Shown in pieces: positions 1 to 10,461 of a stretch of DNA of 64,000 bases (positions are counted from its first letter, which is position 1; every line of letters begins with the position of its first letter). Source of the DNA: Desulfoscipio geothermicus. GTDB lineage: Bacteria > Bacillota > Desulfotomaculia > Desulfotomaculales > Desulfallaceae. A program made the translations under genes and the position numbers. Below the pieces are notes generated by a model, which was not told the origin of the DNA, did not search any database, and saw nothing but the letters and a program-made list of their open reading frames with translations. The stretch spans positions 62,001 to 126,000 of the forward strand of contig JAENYS010000006.1 in NCBI GenBank assembly GCA_016841645.1. The letters are read 5' to 3'.

Positions 1-1
1 T

Positions 2-829
2 ACCGGTAACTTTCAAACTATGGACCGGCAGATGCAAGCTTACCCAACCCTTATTTATGACGGTCCTTTTTCGGATAACATGGAGCAAGGGCGAGCCCGT
101 GGTGCAACCGGTGAAAAGATTAGTCAGGCGAAAGCCAAGTCTATAGCCATGCAATATTTTAATGATCCAGGGGGCGAAAATGTGCTGGCCCAGGTAACCG
201 GTGAAGTAGAAGGTAGTATTAAGGCCTACCGGGTGGAGATAGCCCGGCGCCAGGGAGGGACGGTAGTTGGCGAACCAACTGTGGCAGACGTTTCCATACA
301 AGGAGGACATCTTATATGGATGGTTACTCCCAGAAACGTAGCCGGTGCCGGCTGGAGTATTGATAAGGCCCGGTCCCGGGCGGAGGCTTATTTGCGTGAG
401 CATGGATATAGGAACATGCAAAGTAGCTACTATCAGCGCAATGACAATACAATTACTTTTAACTATGCGCTTACACAGGACGGGGTCATTATATATCCGG
501 ATTTGATCAAGGTAACAGTAGCATTGGATAATGGGCAGGTGGTGGCTATAGATGCCAGGGGCTACTTAATGTCACATCATAAACGCAACCTGGACAAGCC
601 AAAACTGACGGAGCCCGAGGCCCGCATGCTGCTCAGTAGCAGGCTTAAGGTAGAGGGAATGGGAAGGCCGGCCATTATTCCGGTAGGCGTGGAAAAAGAA
701 ATACTTACTTGGGAATTTAAAGGAACTCAGGGTGAGGAAACCTACCTGGTGTATATCAATGCAATAACCGGTGATGAGGAAAATGTGCTCAGGTTGGTTA
801 ATACCTCAAATGGAGAACTTACCATATAA
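2..829 (+). CDS. ypeB: Germination protein YpeB, C-terminal part (5' end outside window)
   Basis: The reading frame is open to the left edge of the window, so the gene begins upstream. About 275 residues remain. They contain the YpeB hallmark YPTLIYDGPFSD near the start, followed by PepSY-type repeats (about residues 35-110 and 115-190) and a last PepSY-like unit with WEFKG and YVNAITG-like signatures. In Bacillus, YpeB holds the spore cortex-lytic enzyme SleB in the inner spore membrane region until germination; sleB normally lies just upstream of ypeB. The transmembrane N-terminus is not in the window. Recognition is from motif pattern and is strong. The gene ends 30 bp before the leader of the next operon. 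Confidence 0.9.
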   Translation, partial: TGNFQTMDRQMQAYPTLIYDGPFSDNMEQGRARGATGEKISQAKAKSIAMQYFNDPGGENVLAQVTGEVEGSIKAYRVEIARRQGGTVVGEPTVADVSIQGGHLIWMVTPRNVAGAGWSIDKARSRAEAYLREHGYRNMQSSYYQRNDNTITFNYALTQDGVIIYPDLIKVTVALDNGQVVAIDARGYLMSHHKRNLDKPKLTEPEARMLLSSRLKVEGMGRPAIIPVGVEKEILTWEFKGTQGEETYLVYINAITGDEENVLRLVNTSNGELTI

Positions 830-859
830 TAAGTCACCGGTACAACATTTTCCTGCAGG

Positions 860-1180
860 TTTTCAAGCGAAGTATCATTGACACCTATAGTAGTGCGTGC
901 TAAAATACTCCTAGCTTATTTATGAAAGCAAAGCATTGAAGGGGAATAAGGGTATAAGATACTTCGCGCAGCGAGCCGGGAATTGGTGTGAGCCCGGTGG
1001 TTGTATGTACCCATGCCGCCCCGGAGCCGCAGGCTGAAAACCAAAGGATAAGTAGGCTGAGCCGTTTTGCCCCCGTTAAAGGGCCCCGAGTGGATCGTAC
1101 TTTATAATAGCGATCAACCAGGGTGGTACCGCGAGTAAATCCTCGTCCCTTGTCAAGTCTTGGGACGGGGTTTTTTAATT
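860..1180 (+). promoter_or_regulatory. T-box leader (tRNA-sensing riboswitch) with terminator
   Basis: The canonical T-box AGGGTGGTACCGCG lies at 1120-1133 and is followed by a terminator hairpin (1141-1149 pairing with 1162-1170) and TTTTTT at 1171-1176. A perfect 10-bp Stem I base pairs 867-876 (GCGAAGTATC) with 958-967. An AGTA (890-893) opposite GAA (938-940) resembles the loop E motif of the specifier loop. The variable T-box base is T, which predicts a tRNA with discriminator A. The specifier codon could not be fixed: GGG directly after the GAA would mean Gly, which conflicts with discriminator A, while a UAU (Tyr) lies at 953-955. It should read through when the cognate tRNA is uncharged and switch on the aminotransferase/ior operon. 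Confidence 0.9.
1141..1176 (+). terminator. T-box regulated intrinsic terminator
   Basis: CCTCGTCCC (1141-1149) pairs fully (one G-U) with GGGACGGGG (1162-1170), followed by six T. The 5' arm overlaps the 3' side of the T-box antiterminator, as in the standard T-box switch. Confidence 0.85.
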
Positions 1181-1228
1181 TCTTTTGCAACTGTACATGA
1201 GTAATTGTAACCGGAAAGGGGTGACTAT

Positions 1229-1720
1229 GTGAATAACATTACCAGACAAATCCTTGAGCTGCTCGAGGATAATGCCAAATTAGCACCGGAAGAAATGGCT
1301 ATCATGCTAAATATTGATTTAGTAAAGGTTCGGGGCATTATCAAAGAGCTCGAGGATAAAAAGGCCATTCTTAGCTACCTAACACTGATTAATTGGGAGA
1401 AGGTGGGCGAGGAAAAAGTTAACGCCTTAATCGAGGTGCGCATTACCCCCCAGCGTGATGTAGGTTTCGATGCCGTGGCCGAACGTATTTACCGGTTTCC
1501 GGAAGTGCGCAGCATGCACTTAATGAGCGGTACATATGATCTGGCAGTTCTATTGGAAGGTCGCAGCATGAAGGAAATAGCCCATTTTGTAGCTACCAAG
1601 CTAGCCACCATTGAAGGGGTGGTCAGTACCGCTTCGCATTTTGTGCTGAAGACATATAAACAAAACGGGGTAATTATAGAAGATAATGAGGAAGATAGGA
1701 GGCTGATGGTTTCCCCATGA
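1229..1720 (+). CDS. Lrp/AsnC family transcriptional regulator
   Basis: The product is a 163-residue protein with an N-terminal AsnC-type winged helix (about residues 4-60, with LEDKKAILSYLTLINWEKVG at the end of the DNA-binding part). A C-terminal RAM/AsnC ligand-binding fold follows (about 65-150, EVRSMHLMSGTYDLAV). The start is GTG after GGAAAGGGG. It is the first gene behind the T-box and its stop overlaps the next ATG (ATGA), so it is translationally coupled to the aminotransferase. Family knowledge suggests it binds an amino acid and tunes the same operon or related amino-acid genes; the effector is not deducible here. Confidence 0.9.
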   Translation: MNNITRQILELLEDNAKLAPEEMAIMLNIDLVKVRGIIKELEDKKAILSYLTLINWEKVGEEKVNALIEVRITPQRDVGFDAVAERIYRFPEVRSMHLMSGTYDLAVLLEGRSMKEIAHFVATKLATIEGVVSTASHFVLKTYKQNGVIIEDNEEDRRLMVSP

Positions 1721-2973
1721 CGCAAAAAAATTGGTCGGAGAGAATTAACCCGGTGGTGCGCAATCTCCCGCCCTCGGGCATTAGAAAGTTTTTTGATTTG
1801 GTTTCCGAAACCAAAGGTGTAATTTCCCTGGGGGTTGGTGAACCTGATTTTGTAACTCCCTGGCATATCCGGGAGGCATGTATTTACTCTCTGGAAAAAG
1901 GCTATACCATGTATACCTCCAACTGGGGTCTTTTAGAATTAAGAGAGGCTGTGGCTGCCGATGTGGAGGGTACCTATGATATTAAATATAACCCTCGCGA
2001 TGAGATACTGATCACTGTAGGGGTTAGTGAAGCGATGGATCTGGCCATGCGTGTTTGCCTTACGCCTGGGGATGAGGTGTTAATACCCGAGCCTTCTTAT
2101 GTTTCCTACGCTCCATGTACTATCTTGGCGGGCGGGGTACCTGTATTTATGCCTACCGGTCTGGAAAATGGTTTTCGCATTTCGGCGGAACAGGTGCAGG
2201 CGTCTATTACTCCCCGGACCAAAGTTCTATTGTTATGTTATCCCAACAACCCTACCGGCGCTGTGATGGACCGGGAGGAATTGCTTAAAATTGCCGAAGT
2301 GGCAGTGCAAAATGACCTGATGGTTATTTCCGATGAAATATATGATCGGCTGACTTATGTGGGTCAGCATACCTGTATGGCATCACTGCCTGCTATGCGG
2401 GACCGCACCGTGCTGCTTAACGGTTTTAGCAAGGCTTACGCTATGACAGGCTGGCGAGTTGGTTATGCTGCCGGTCACCCCGACATTATTGGCGCCATGA
2501 CCAAAATACACCAGTATACCATGCTATGCACTTCCATTACCGCACAGATGGCCGCACTGGAGGCACTTAAAAACGGCCGGCCCGCCATGCGCCATATGGT
2601 GGAGCACTATAACCGCCGCAGACACTTAGTGATGCAGGCTTTCCGGGATATGGGGTTGCCTTGTTTTGAGCCCGGTGGAGCATTTTACGCATTTCCTGAA
2701 GTTTCTGCTACCGGTCTTAATTGCGAAGAATTTGCCGAGGAATTGCTTAAACAGGAGCAAGTCGCCCTGGTGCCCGGCAATGCTTTTGGCCAATCCGGTG
2801 AAGGTTTTGTAAGGGTCTCGTATGCTGCGTCCCTTGATGATCTGAGTGAGGCTTTTCGGCGTATGGCCCGTTTTGTGCGTCGCTGCGGTGTTCGCACAAA
2901 AGTAATTTCGGCGCCCGTAAAAATTGCAAAAGCTCAGAGTGCTTTGAAAGAAGGAATTTTGTCTAATCTATAG
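1717..2973 (+). CDS. Class I/II pyridoxal-phosphate aminotransferase
   Basis: This 418-residue fold-type I aminotransferase has YPNNPTGAV (substrate/PLP loop), SDEIYDRL, and the PLP lysine in NGFSKAYAMTGWRVGY (Lys239). The C-terminal arginine motif GEGFVRVSYA is present. It interconverts an amino acid and its 2-oxo acid. It overlaps the Lrp gene by 4 bp and precedes iorAB. Its likely role is to supply or consume aryl- or branched 2-oxo acids for the ferredoxin oxidoreductase. About 30 residues after the usual C-terminus (VRTKVISAPVKIAKAQ onward) are an unremarkable basic extension. Substrate specificity is inferred from context only. Confidence 0.92.
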   Translation: MTQKNWSERINPVVRNLPPSGIRKFFDLVSETKGVISLGVGEPDFVTPWHIREACIYSLEKGYTMYTSNWGLLELREAVAADVEGTYDIKYNPRDEILITVGVSEAMDLAMRVCLTPGDEVLIPEPSYVSYAPCTILAGGVPVFMPTGLENGFRISAEQVQASITPRTKVLLLCYPNNPTGAVMDREELLKIAEVAVQNDLMVISDEIYDRLTYVGQHTCMASLPAMRDRTVLLNGFSKAYAMTGWRVGYAAGHPDIIGAMTKIHQYTMLCTSITAQMAALEALKNGRPAMRHMVEHYNRRRHLVMQAFRDMGLPCFEPGGAFYAFPEVSATGLNCEEFAEELLKQEQVALVPGNAFGQSGEGFVRVSYAASLDDLSEAFRRMARFVRRCGVRTKVISAPVKIAKAQSALKEGILSNL

Positions 2974-3046
2974 AAACATTACCTCAATAATTAAATACAT
3001 CGAATTTAATACATGTCAAACTTGAGTGATATAGGAGGCTGAAGCT

Positions 3047-4804
3047 TTGAAGGAATTGCTTTCCGGCAACGTTGCTATCGCCAGGGGAGCCTTCGAAAAT
3101 GGTGTTATCCTTGCTGCGGGTTATCCAGGTACACCCAGTACTGAAATTCTGGAGACCCTTTCCCGCTATAAAGGAATATACAGTGAGTGGGCACCCAATG
3201 AAAAGGTCGCTCTGGAAGTAGGTATCGGTGCCGCCATGGCCGGTGCCCGGACGATTGTGACTATGAAACATGTAGGGGTTAACGTGGCTGCCGATCCGCT
3301 ATTATCTTTGGCCTATACCGGGGTTAACGGTGGGTTAGTACTGGTTTCAGCGGATGATCCCGGTATGCACAGTTCCCAGAATGAACAAGATAACCGTTAT
3401 TATGCTAAATTTGCCAAGCTGGCTATGCTGGAGCCGTCTAATAGCCAGGAGGCCAAGGACATGATGGGTTTGGGACTGGCAATTAGCGAGCAGTTTGATA
3501 TTCCCGTAATGTTGCGCACCACTACCCGGGTAGCCCATTCCCAGAGCATGGTTGAACTGGGTGAACCGGTGGCCAGGGAAATTAAGCCATATAGCAAAGA
3601 TGTCAAGAAAAACCTTATGGTGCCTGCTTTCGGAAGATTGCGCAGGATCAGTCTGGCGGAAAGAACAGCCAAGCTGGCGGAGTACAGCGAAAATACTCCG
3701 TTGAATTTTATTGTTCCGGGTAACGACAAGGTGGGTGTAATTACCAGCGGTATCAGTTTTCAATTGGTTAGGGAAGTGTTACCCGATGCTTCTGTGCTTA
3801 AACTTGGTATGACCAACCCGTTGCCTCTTGAACTTATTAAAAAGTTTGCCGCCCAGGTGAAGACCCTTTTCGTGGTGGAAGAACTGGAACCTTTCCTGGA
3901 AGAACAAATTCGTATGCTGGGTATTCAAGTAACCGGTAAAGAGTTGTTCCCGTACACCGGTGAATATAATCAGGGTTTGCTCCGGCGCTGTTTTGGTGAA
4001 GCCGGAGTGTTGTCCGCATCGCCCCAAGTGGAAGATCCGGCTGCCGGGTTGCCCCAGGCACCGCCTCGCCCGCCGGTGTTGTGCGCGGGTTGCCCGCACC
4101 GCGCTGTGTTTTATACACTGCGCCGGCTTAAATTGACTGTGACCGGTGATATCGGATGTTATACATTAGGTGGGCTTCCTCCTCTGGAAGGGATTGATAG
4201 TTGTGTATGTATGGGTGCCAGCATAGGTATGGCACACGGCATCGATAAGGCGGTGCCGGACCTTAAAGGACGTACCGTTGCTGTAATTGGTGATTCCACT
4301 TTCCTGCATTCAGGTATTACCGGGCTGCTCAATGCTGTTTATAACAACAGCGATAGTACCATAATTATTTTAGATAACCGTACTACCGCTATGACGGGGC
4401 ACCAGGATCACCCGGCTACAGGGCGTAACCTTATGGGCCAGGCAGCCCCCGAGGTGGATATAACCATGCTGTGCCGTTCATTGGGGGTAAAGCGGGTAGA
4501 AGTAGTGGATCCCATGGATCTTTCACGGCTGCAGGAAGTAATTAAGTCCGAAATTATTACGCCCGGCCCGTCGGTAATCATTGCCCGGCGTCCTTGCGCC
4601 CTGCTCAAGCGGGAGATCAAACCGGCTGTTACGGTGGATCAGGAAAAGTGCACCGGTTGTAAAACTTGTTTGAAACTAAGCTGCCCGGCTATTTCAATAG
4701 TTGAAAATAAAGCTTTGGTGACTGCAGATGCTTGTGTGGGCTGTAATTTGTGCGTGCAAGTATGTAAAACCGGAGCGATGCAAGGGGGTCAGGTTGATGC
4801 TTAA
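3047..4804 (+). CDS. iorA: Indolepyruvate:ferredoxin oxidoreductase, alpha subunit
   Basis: IorA of 585 residues, starting at TTG behind AGGAGGCTGAAGC. It has a pyrimidine-binding domain at the N-terminus (YPGTPSTEI), and a C-terminal thiamine-diphosphate domain with GDIGCYTLG and GDSTFLHSG near residues 365-430. Two ferredoxin-like clusters end the protein (CTGCKTCLKLSCP and CVGCNLCVQVCK, about residues 535-575). With IorB it oxidatively decarboxylates arylpyruvates (from Phe, Tyr, Trp) to aryl-acetyl-CoA and reduces ferredoxin, or runs in reverse for biosynthesis. It is a cytoplasmic, oxygen-sensitive enzyme. Its 3' end overlaps iorB by 8 bp. Confidence 0.95.
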   Translation: MKELLSGNVAIARGAFENGVILAAGYPGTPSTEILETLSRYKGIYSEWAPNEKVALEVGIGAAMAGARTIVTMKHVGVNVAADPLLSLAYTGVNGGLVLVSADDPGMHSSQNEQDNRYYAKFAKLAMLEPSNSQEAKDMMGLGLAISEQFDIPVMLRTTTRVAHSQSMVELGEPVAREIKPYSKDVKKNLMVPAFGRLRRISLAERTAKLAEYSENTPLNFIVPGNDKVGVITSGISFQLVREVLPDASVLKLGMTNPLPLELIKKFAAQVKTLFVVEELEPFLEEQIRMLGIQVTGKELFPYTGEYNQGLLRRCFGEAGVLSASPQVEDPAAGLPQAPPRPPVLCAGCPHRAVFYTLRRLKLTVTGDIGCYTLGGLPPLEGIDSCVCMGASIGMAHGIDKAVPDLKGRTVAVIGDSTFLHSGITGLLNAVYNNSDSTIIILDNRTTAMTGHQDHPATGRNLMGQAAPEVDITMLCRSLGVKRVEVVDPMDLSRLQEVIKSEIITPGPSVIIARRPCALLKREIKPAVTVDQEKCTGCKTCLKLSCPAISIVENKALVTADACVGCNLCVQVCKTGAMQGGQVDA

Positions 4805-5393
4805 ACCAGTGGATGTGCTTATGGTGGGTGTAGGCGGTCAGGGTACTATACTGGCAAGCAAGGTTCTGGCCGCAGCTGCCCAGGCTGTCGGTTATGATAT
4901 CAAGGTTTCCGAGATCCACGGTATGGCCCAGAGGGGCGGCAGTGTGGTCACCCAGGTGCGTCTAGGTGAAAGGGTATATTCACCGCTCATTTCCGAAGGA
5001 GAAGCCGATGTTATTTTGGCCTTTGAAGAGCTGGAAGCGCTGCGCTGGCTATCCTATCTCAAACCAGGTGGCACATTAATCATCAATAACCAGCAGATTT
5101 ACCCTGTGCCCGTGTTGGCGGGGGTCGCCGAATACCCGCAAAATATCATTGCCCAAATACAATCACGGGGAGTAAATGTACAGGTGCTTAAAGCCCTGGA
5201 GCAGGCCATCTCTTGCGGTAACGCAAAAGCAGCCAATGTAGTACTGCTGGGTGCTTTGGCCCAAAAACTCCCTATTGAAGAAAAAATTTGGCGGGACGCC
5301 CTTGCGGCGACAATACCACCCCGCTTGCTGGAGGTAAACAACACTGCCTTTACTGCCGGCTTTACCGTCGGCACTGTTAGTGTCGGGTGTTAA
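4797..5393 (+). CDS. iorB: Indolepyruvate:ferredoxin oxidoreductase, beta subunit
   Basis: IorB of 198 residues, the gamma-type 2-oxoacid oxidoreductase fold, with the diagnostic GVGGQGTILASKVLA near the N-terminus and SEIHGMAQRGGSVVTQVRLG. The ATG at 4797 was chosen because it follows GGGGGTCAGG and gives the family N-terminus (MLKPVDVLMVGVGGQG). The frame is open further upstream inside iorA, but that extension is not conserved. It overlaps iorA, consistent with a stoichiometric complex. No terminator is obvious immediately after it. Confidence 0.94.
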   Translation: MLKPVDVLMVGVGGQGTILASKVLAAAAQAVGYDIKVSEIHGMAQRGGSVVTQVRLGERVYSPLISEGEADVILAFEELEALRWLSYLKPGGTLIINNQQIYPVPVLAGVAEYPQNIIAQIQSRGVNVQVLKALEQAISCGNAKAANVVLLGALAQKLPIEEKIWRDALAATIPPRLLEVNNTAFTAGFTVGTVSVGC

Positions 5394-5649
5394 ATTTACA
5401 GTTTTATTTTTGATGGATGGCATTGCTTGCCATCTTTTTCTTTTTGCAGATTATTTCGCCCGGGCTGCTATTATCTGCTTTCCGGTTAAATTCCATGAAA
5501 ATCAGGCGAGCTTTTCCTCCGTTTTGGTTAAAATAACAATTAAATAGACAATTTGTTTCCACTCAAATTGTTTTGCTTGTTCTGGGTAACGAAAATTATT
5601 TCGATTATTTATAAAAGTGGGTTGACGATTATTCCACCGGCAGATAACA

Positions 5650-5735
5650 TGATATACTATATCAGGTGTAAAAACGCGAGGAGGACGTCTCATAATCCCC
5701 GTGGCAGCTAAATCTTTGTAGCTGCCACGGGGATA
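5650..5735 (+). promoter_or_regulatory. argS leader: extended -10, uORF-like start and strong hairpin
   Basis: The 422-bp gap before argS is AT-rich and holds no gene. TGATATACT at 5650-5658 is an extended -10; the nearest TTGACG (5622-5627) is 25 bp away, too far for a normal -35. AGGAGG at 5679-5684 is followed 7 nt later by ATA and a nine-codon frame ending at TAG 5719-5721. A perfect 15-bp hairpin (5695-5709 with 5720-5734) covers that frame; no T-tract follows, so it is not a standard terminator. It probably acts as a leader structure on argS mRNA. That role is inference. Confidence 0.45.
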
Positions 5736-5815
5736 GTTGCGAATCTTGCAGCAATATAAATAGGGTTATGGATGTAGAGTCTGTCCCGGCACCAAAGGAG
5801 GCTGATTTAACCATA

Positions 5816-7510
5816 ATGAGCAGAGTTATCAGTGTAGTGGAAGAAATGCGCGTGGCGCTTGAAAAGGCCTTGGTGGAGGCTGTGGGTAAGGCGGCGGCTG
5901 CGGGAGAGATGCCGCCGGTGGAATTGCCTGACTTTGTGGTGGAGGTTCCCCGGGAGCGGGAGCACGGTGATTTTGCCACCAATCTAGCCATGCTGTTGCC
6001 CAAACAAGCCCGTATGGCCCCGCGAAAAATTGCTGAGGCACTAATCCAAAACCTGCCCCGCTCCACTCGGTGGCTGGAACGGGTTGAAGTGGCCGGTCCC
6101 GGCTTTATTAATTTTGTTCTGGACCCTCGCTGGGTGCTGGAGTCGGTGCCGCTGGCGGTAAATCGTCAAGCTGACTATGGCCGAGTGCAGCTGGGGGAAA
6201 ACAAAAAAGTGCAGGTGGAGTTTGTCAGCGCTAACCCCACCGGTCTATTACATATGGGCAATGCCCGGGGTGCCGCTTTGGGGGATAGTATTGCATCCAT
6301 ACTGGATTTCGCCGGCTGGCAGGTTACTCGCGAGTATTATATTAATGACGCAGGCAACCAGGTGGAAAACTTCGCTCTTTCCCTGGAGGCTCGTTATTTT
6401 GAGTTGCTGGGCCTGGAAGGAGAGGTGCCCGAAGGCGGTTACCATGGGCAAGACATCATGGATACGGCACGCCGTTACATAGAGGAGTATGGGGATAAGC
6501 TGCTTAACGCTGATCGCCGTATCCGTTTGGATACACTGGCGCAGTATGCCCTGGCTGAAAAAATCGGGGGTATTAAAAAAGCCCTGGCTGACTTTGGTGT
6601 GCATTACGATGTTTGGTTTTCCGAGCAGTCACTACATGATTCCGGTAAAGTTGACGAGGCTCTGCAGCGCTTGCGGGAACGGGGCTTTCTTTATGAGCAT
6701 GAGGGTGCCTTATGGTTTAAAGCCGGCTTCTTTGGTTTAGAGAAGGACGAAGTGCTAGTGCGTAAAAACGGGATACCCACTTATTACGCTGCGGACATTG
6801 CCTATCACATGGATAAGTTTGCCAGGGGTTTTGACCGGATAATTAACATTTGGGGCGCCGACCATCACGGCCATGTGGCTCGGCTGAAGAGTGCCGTGCA
6901 GGCTCTGGGCTGTGACCCGGACGCGCTGCAGGTGCTGCTGATGCAGCTGGTCAGGTTGTTTTCTGGCGGCGAGATTGTACGTATGTCCAAGCGCACCGGT
7001 CAATTTATAACTTTGGAGGAATTGGTAGATGAGGTAGGTTTAGACGCCGCGCGCTATTTCTTTATTATGCGCAGCGCGGATAGCCACTTGGACTTTGATT
7101 TGGATTTAGCCCGCACTCAGTCCAACGATAACCCGGTTTATTACGTGCAATACGCCCATGCTCGCATCTGCAGCATTTTCCGCCAGCTGGCCGGGCAAGG
7201 CCGTCAGGTGCCCCGGGTAGATAGCGTGGATATGGAACTGCTGCGGGAAGAAGCTGAACTGGCCCTGGCGCGGCGCCTGGCGGACTTTCCCGAAGAGGTC
7301 GCTCTGGCGGCTCGCCAGTTGGCACCGCACCGCATCACACGGTATGTGCACGAAGTGGCCGGGTTATTGCACAGTTTTTATAACATACACCGGGTTATTA
7401 CTGATGATATGGCATTAACCGACGCCCGGCTGTTGCTAATGCAAGCTACCAGAGTGGTGTTGCGCAACGCGCTCACATTATTGGGGGTACGGGCACCTGA
7501 AAAAATGTAA
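5816..7510 (+). CDS. argS: Arginyl-tRNA synthetase
   Basis: ArgS of 564 residues, the usual length. It has the class I HIGH-like HMGN in SANPTGLLHMGNARGAALGD (about residue 145), KMSKS-like MSKRTGQ (about 390), and the C-terminal DALR anticodon-binding domain (ITRYVHEVAGLLHSFYN). It attaches arginine to tRNA-Arg. ATG 5816 is preferred because AAAGGAGG lies at 5794-5801 and the product begins like relatives. The spacing of 14 nt is long, and an in-frame ATG at 5768 exists but has no ribosome site. The B. subtilis order argS-(rpoE)-pyrG is kept, without rpoE. Confidence 0.95.
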   Translation: MSRVISVVEEMRVALEKALVEAVGKAAAAGEMPPVELPDFVVEVPREREHGDFATNLAMLLPKQARMAPRKIAEALIQNLPRSTRWLERVEVAGPGFINFVLDPRWVLESVPLAVNRQADYGRVQLGENKKVQVEFVSANPTGLLHMGNARGAALGDSIASILDFAGWQVTREYYINDAGNQVENFALSLEARYFELLGLEGEVPEGGYHGQDIMDTARRYIEEYGDKLLNADRRIRLDTLAQYALAEKIGGIKKALADFGVHYDVWFSEQSLHDSGKVDEALQRLRERGFLYEHEGALWFKAGFFGLEKDEVLVRKNGIPTYYAADIAYHMDKFARGFDRIINIWGADHHGHVARLKSAVQALGCDPDALQVLLMQLVRLFSGGEIVRMSKRTGQFITLEELVDEVGLDAARYFFIMRSADSHLDFDLDLARTQSNDNPVYYVQYAHARICSIFRQLAGQGRQVPRVDSVDMELLREEAELALARRLADFPEEVALAARQLAPHRITRYVHEVAGLLHSFYNIHRVITDDMALTDARLLLMQATRVVLRNALTLLGVRAPEKM

Positions 7511-7517
7511 GTCCAGT

Positions 7518-9237
<1,720 letters not shown>

Positions 9238-9262
9238 GTTTATTAAAGTGCGTCTTTTATTT

Positions 9263-9293
9263 AAGCTTTGGTGAATAATCCAAAGCTTTTTTT
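9263..9293 (+). terminator. Intrinsic terminator after pyrG
   Basis: AAGCTTTGG (9263-9271) pairs with CCAAAGCTT (9280-9288), followed by TTTTT. Confidence 0.85.
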
Positions 9294-9474
9294 GCATCTA
9301 ACTGCAAAGGTAATCTTTGGAATATGTAAGTTTTATGGCAATTTGTATAGTTGATCTCACACAAGAGGCAAACTTAACATATGATGTCGGTAAATCATAT
9401 TGCTTATCCATATATTATTAACAAGTATTTGCGTATACAAACGGAGAGCAGGTATTAGGGAAGGATTGAGAACT

Positions 9475-10392
9475 ATGGTCAAACGCAAAGTAGTAGCCGG
9501 CCTGATCATTGGCATAGCCTTGCTGTCAATTATAACCGCCGCCTTGTATGAAAAAGGTGAGGGAACAAAATATTACGGGGAAAATAATTCCGGCGGCGTA
9601 GTTGGTGTTATTCAAATCAATGGAATGATTGTCAGCGGTACCGGCTCCAGCACCTTGTTTTCTACTTTAGCCGGCTCTGAGACTATCATGAAGCAATTGC
9701 GCAGGGCTGCCAATGACCCTTCTGTTAAAGCAGTGGTACTACGGCTAAATACACCCGGTGGTTCTGCAGCGGCATCTCAGGAAATAGCTTTGGAGGTGGA
9801 CCGGCTTCGTCAGACAGGTAAAAAAGTAGTGGCTTCCATGGGCGACGTGGCAGCGTCCGGTGGATATTGGATTGCCTGTCGCTGTGATAAAATAGTAGCT
9901 AATCCCGGCACTATGACCGGTAGTATCGGAGTGATCATGGAAACCCAAAATTTGCAGGGGCTTTACGAAAAGCTGGGTGTAAATCCCGTAGTTTTTAAAA
10001 GTGGGCCGCACAAGGATATGGGTTCATCCTCCCGGGTAGTTACCGAGCAGGAACAGCAGATTTTTCAGAGCATGGTAGATGATATATATAAACAATTTGT
10101 TGAAACAGTATCCGAAGGCCGGGATATGGATCAGGCCCGCGTGCGAGAAGTGGCCGACGGTCGGGTATTTACCGGAAGCCAGGCTGTGGAAGTCGGTTTG
10201 GTGGATGATCTAGGCAATTATTATGATGCACTTGATCTAGCGGCCGAATTGGCCGGTATGAAAAGTGATCCTGAGGTGATTAATTTGTCGCCCGAATATC
10301 CCTGGTGGGGAATGCTTAGCGATCTGCCAACCGGGGTAATGTCAATTAACCGGTGGGCCTGGCTGATTTTTGACAAACCGCAGGTTAAGTAA
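9475..10392 (+). CDS. sppA: Signal peptide peptidase SppA (S49 family)
   Basis: SppA of 305 residues with one N-terminal membrane anchor (VVAGLIIGIALLSIITAALY, about residues 5-24) and an S49 protease domain outside. Ser128 lies in GDVAASGGYW and Lys180 in PHKDMGSS, the same 52-residue distance as the catalytic pair of B. subtilis SppA. It degrades leftover signal peptides in the membrane. ATG 9475 follows GGAAGGATTGAGAACT; in-frame starts further upstream lack a ribosome site. It is probably co-transcribed with the membrane protein 70 bp downstream. Confidence 0.92.
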   Translation: MVKRKVVAGLIIGIALLSIITAALYEKGEGTKYYGENNSGGVVGVIQINGMIVSGTGSSTLFSTLAGSETIMKQLRRAANDPSVKAVVLRLNTPGGSAAASQEIALEVDRLRQTGKKVVASMGDVAASGGYWIACRCDKIVANPGTMTGSIGVIMETQNLQGLYEKLGVNPVVFKSGPHKDMGSSSRVVTEQEQQIFQSMVDDIYKQFVETVSEGRDMDQARVREVADGRVFTGSQAVEVGLVDDLGNYYDALDLAAELAGMKSDPEVINLSPEYPWWGMLSDLPTGVMSINRWAWLIFDKPQVK

Positions 10393-10461
10393 CTTATATT
10401 TATGCACTTGCACTGTGTGCAATGAGTCCCTACGGCTAAAGTGTATTAAGGGAGGCAATAA

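Noticed and set aside
900-1190. 96-codon open frame on the minus strand
   Set aside because: It lies wholly within the T-box leader, which is a structured RNA; no ribosome site or family similarity.
5622-5658. TTGACG / TATACT as a normal sigma-A promoter before argS
   Set aside because: The spacer is 25 bp; only the extended -10 is kept as evidence.
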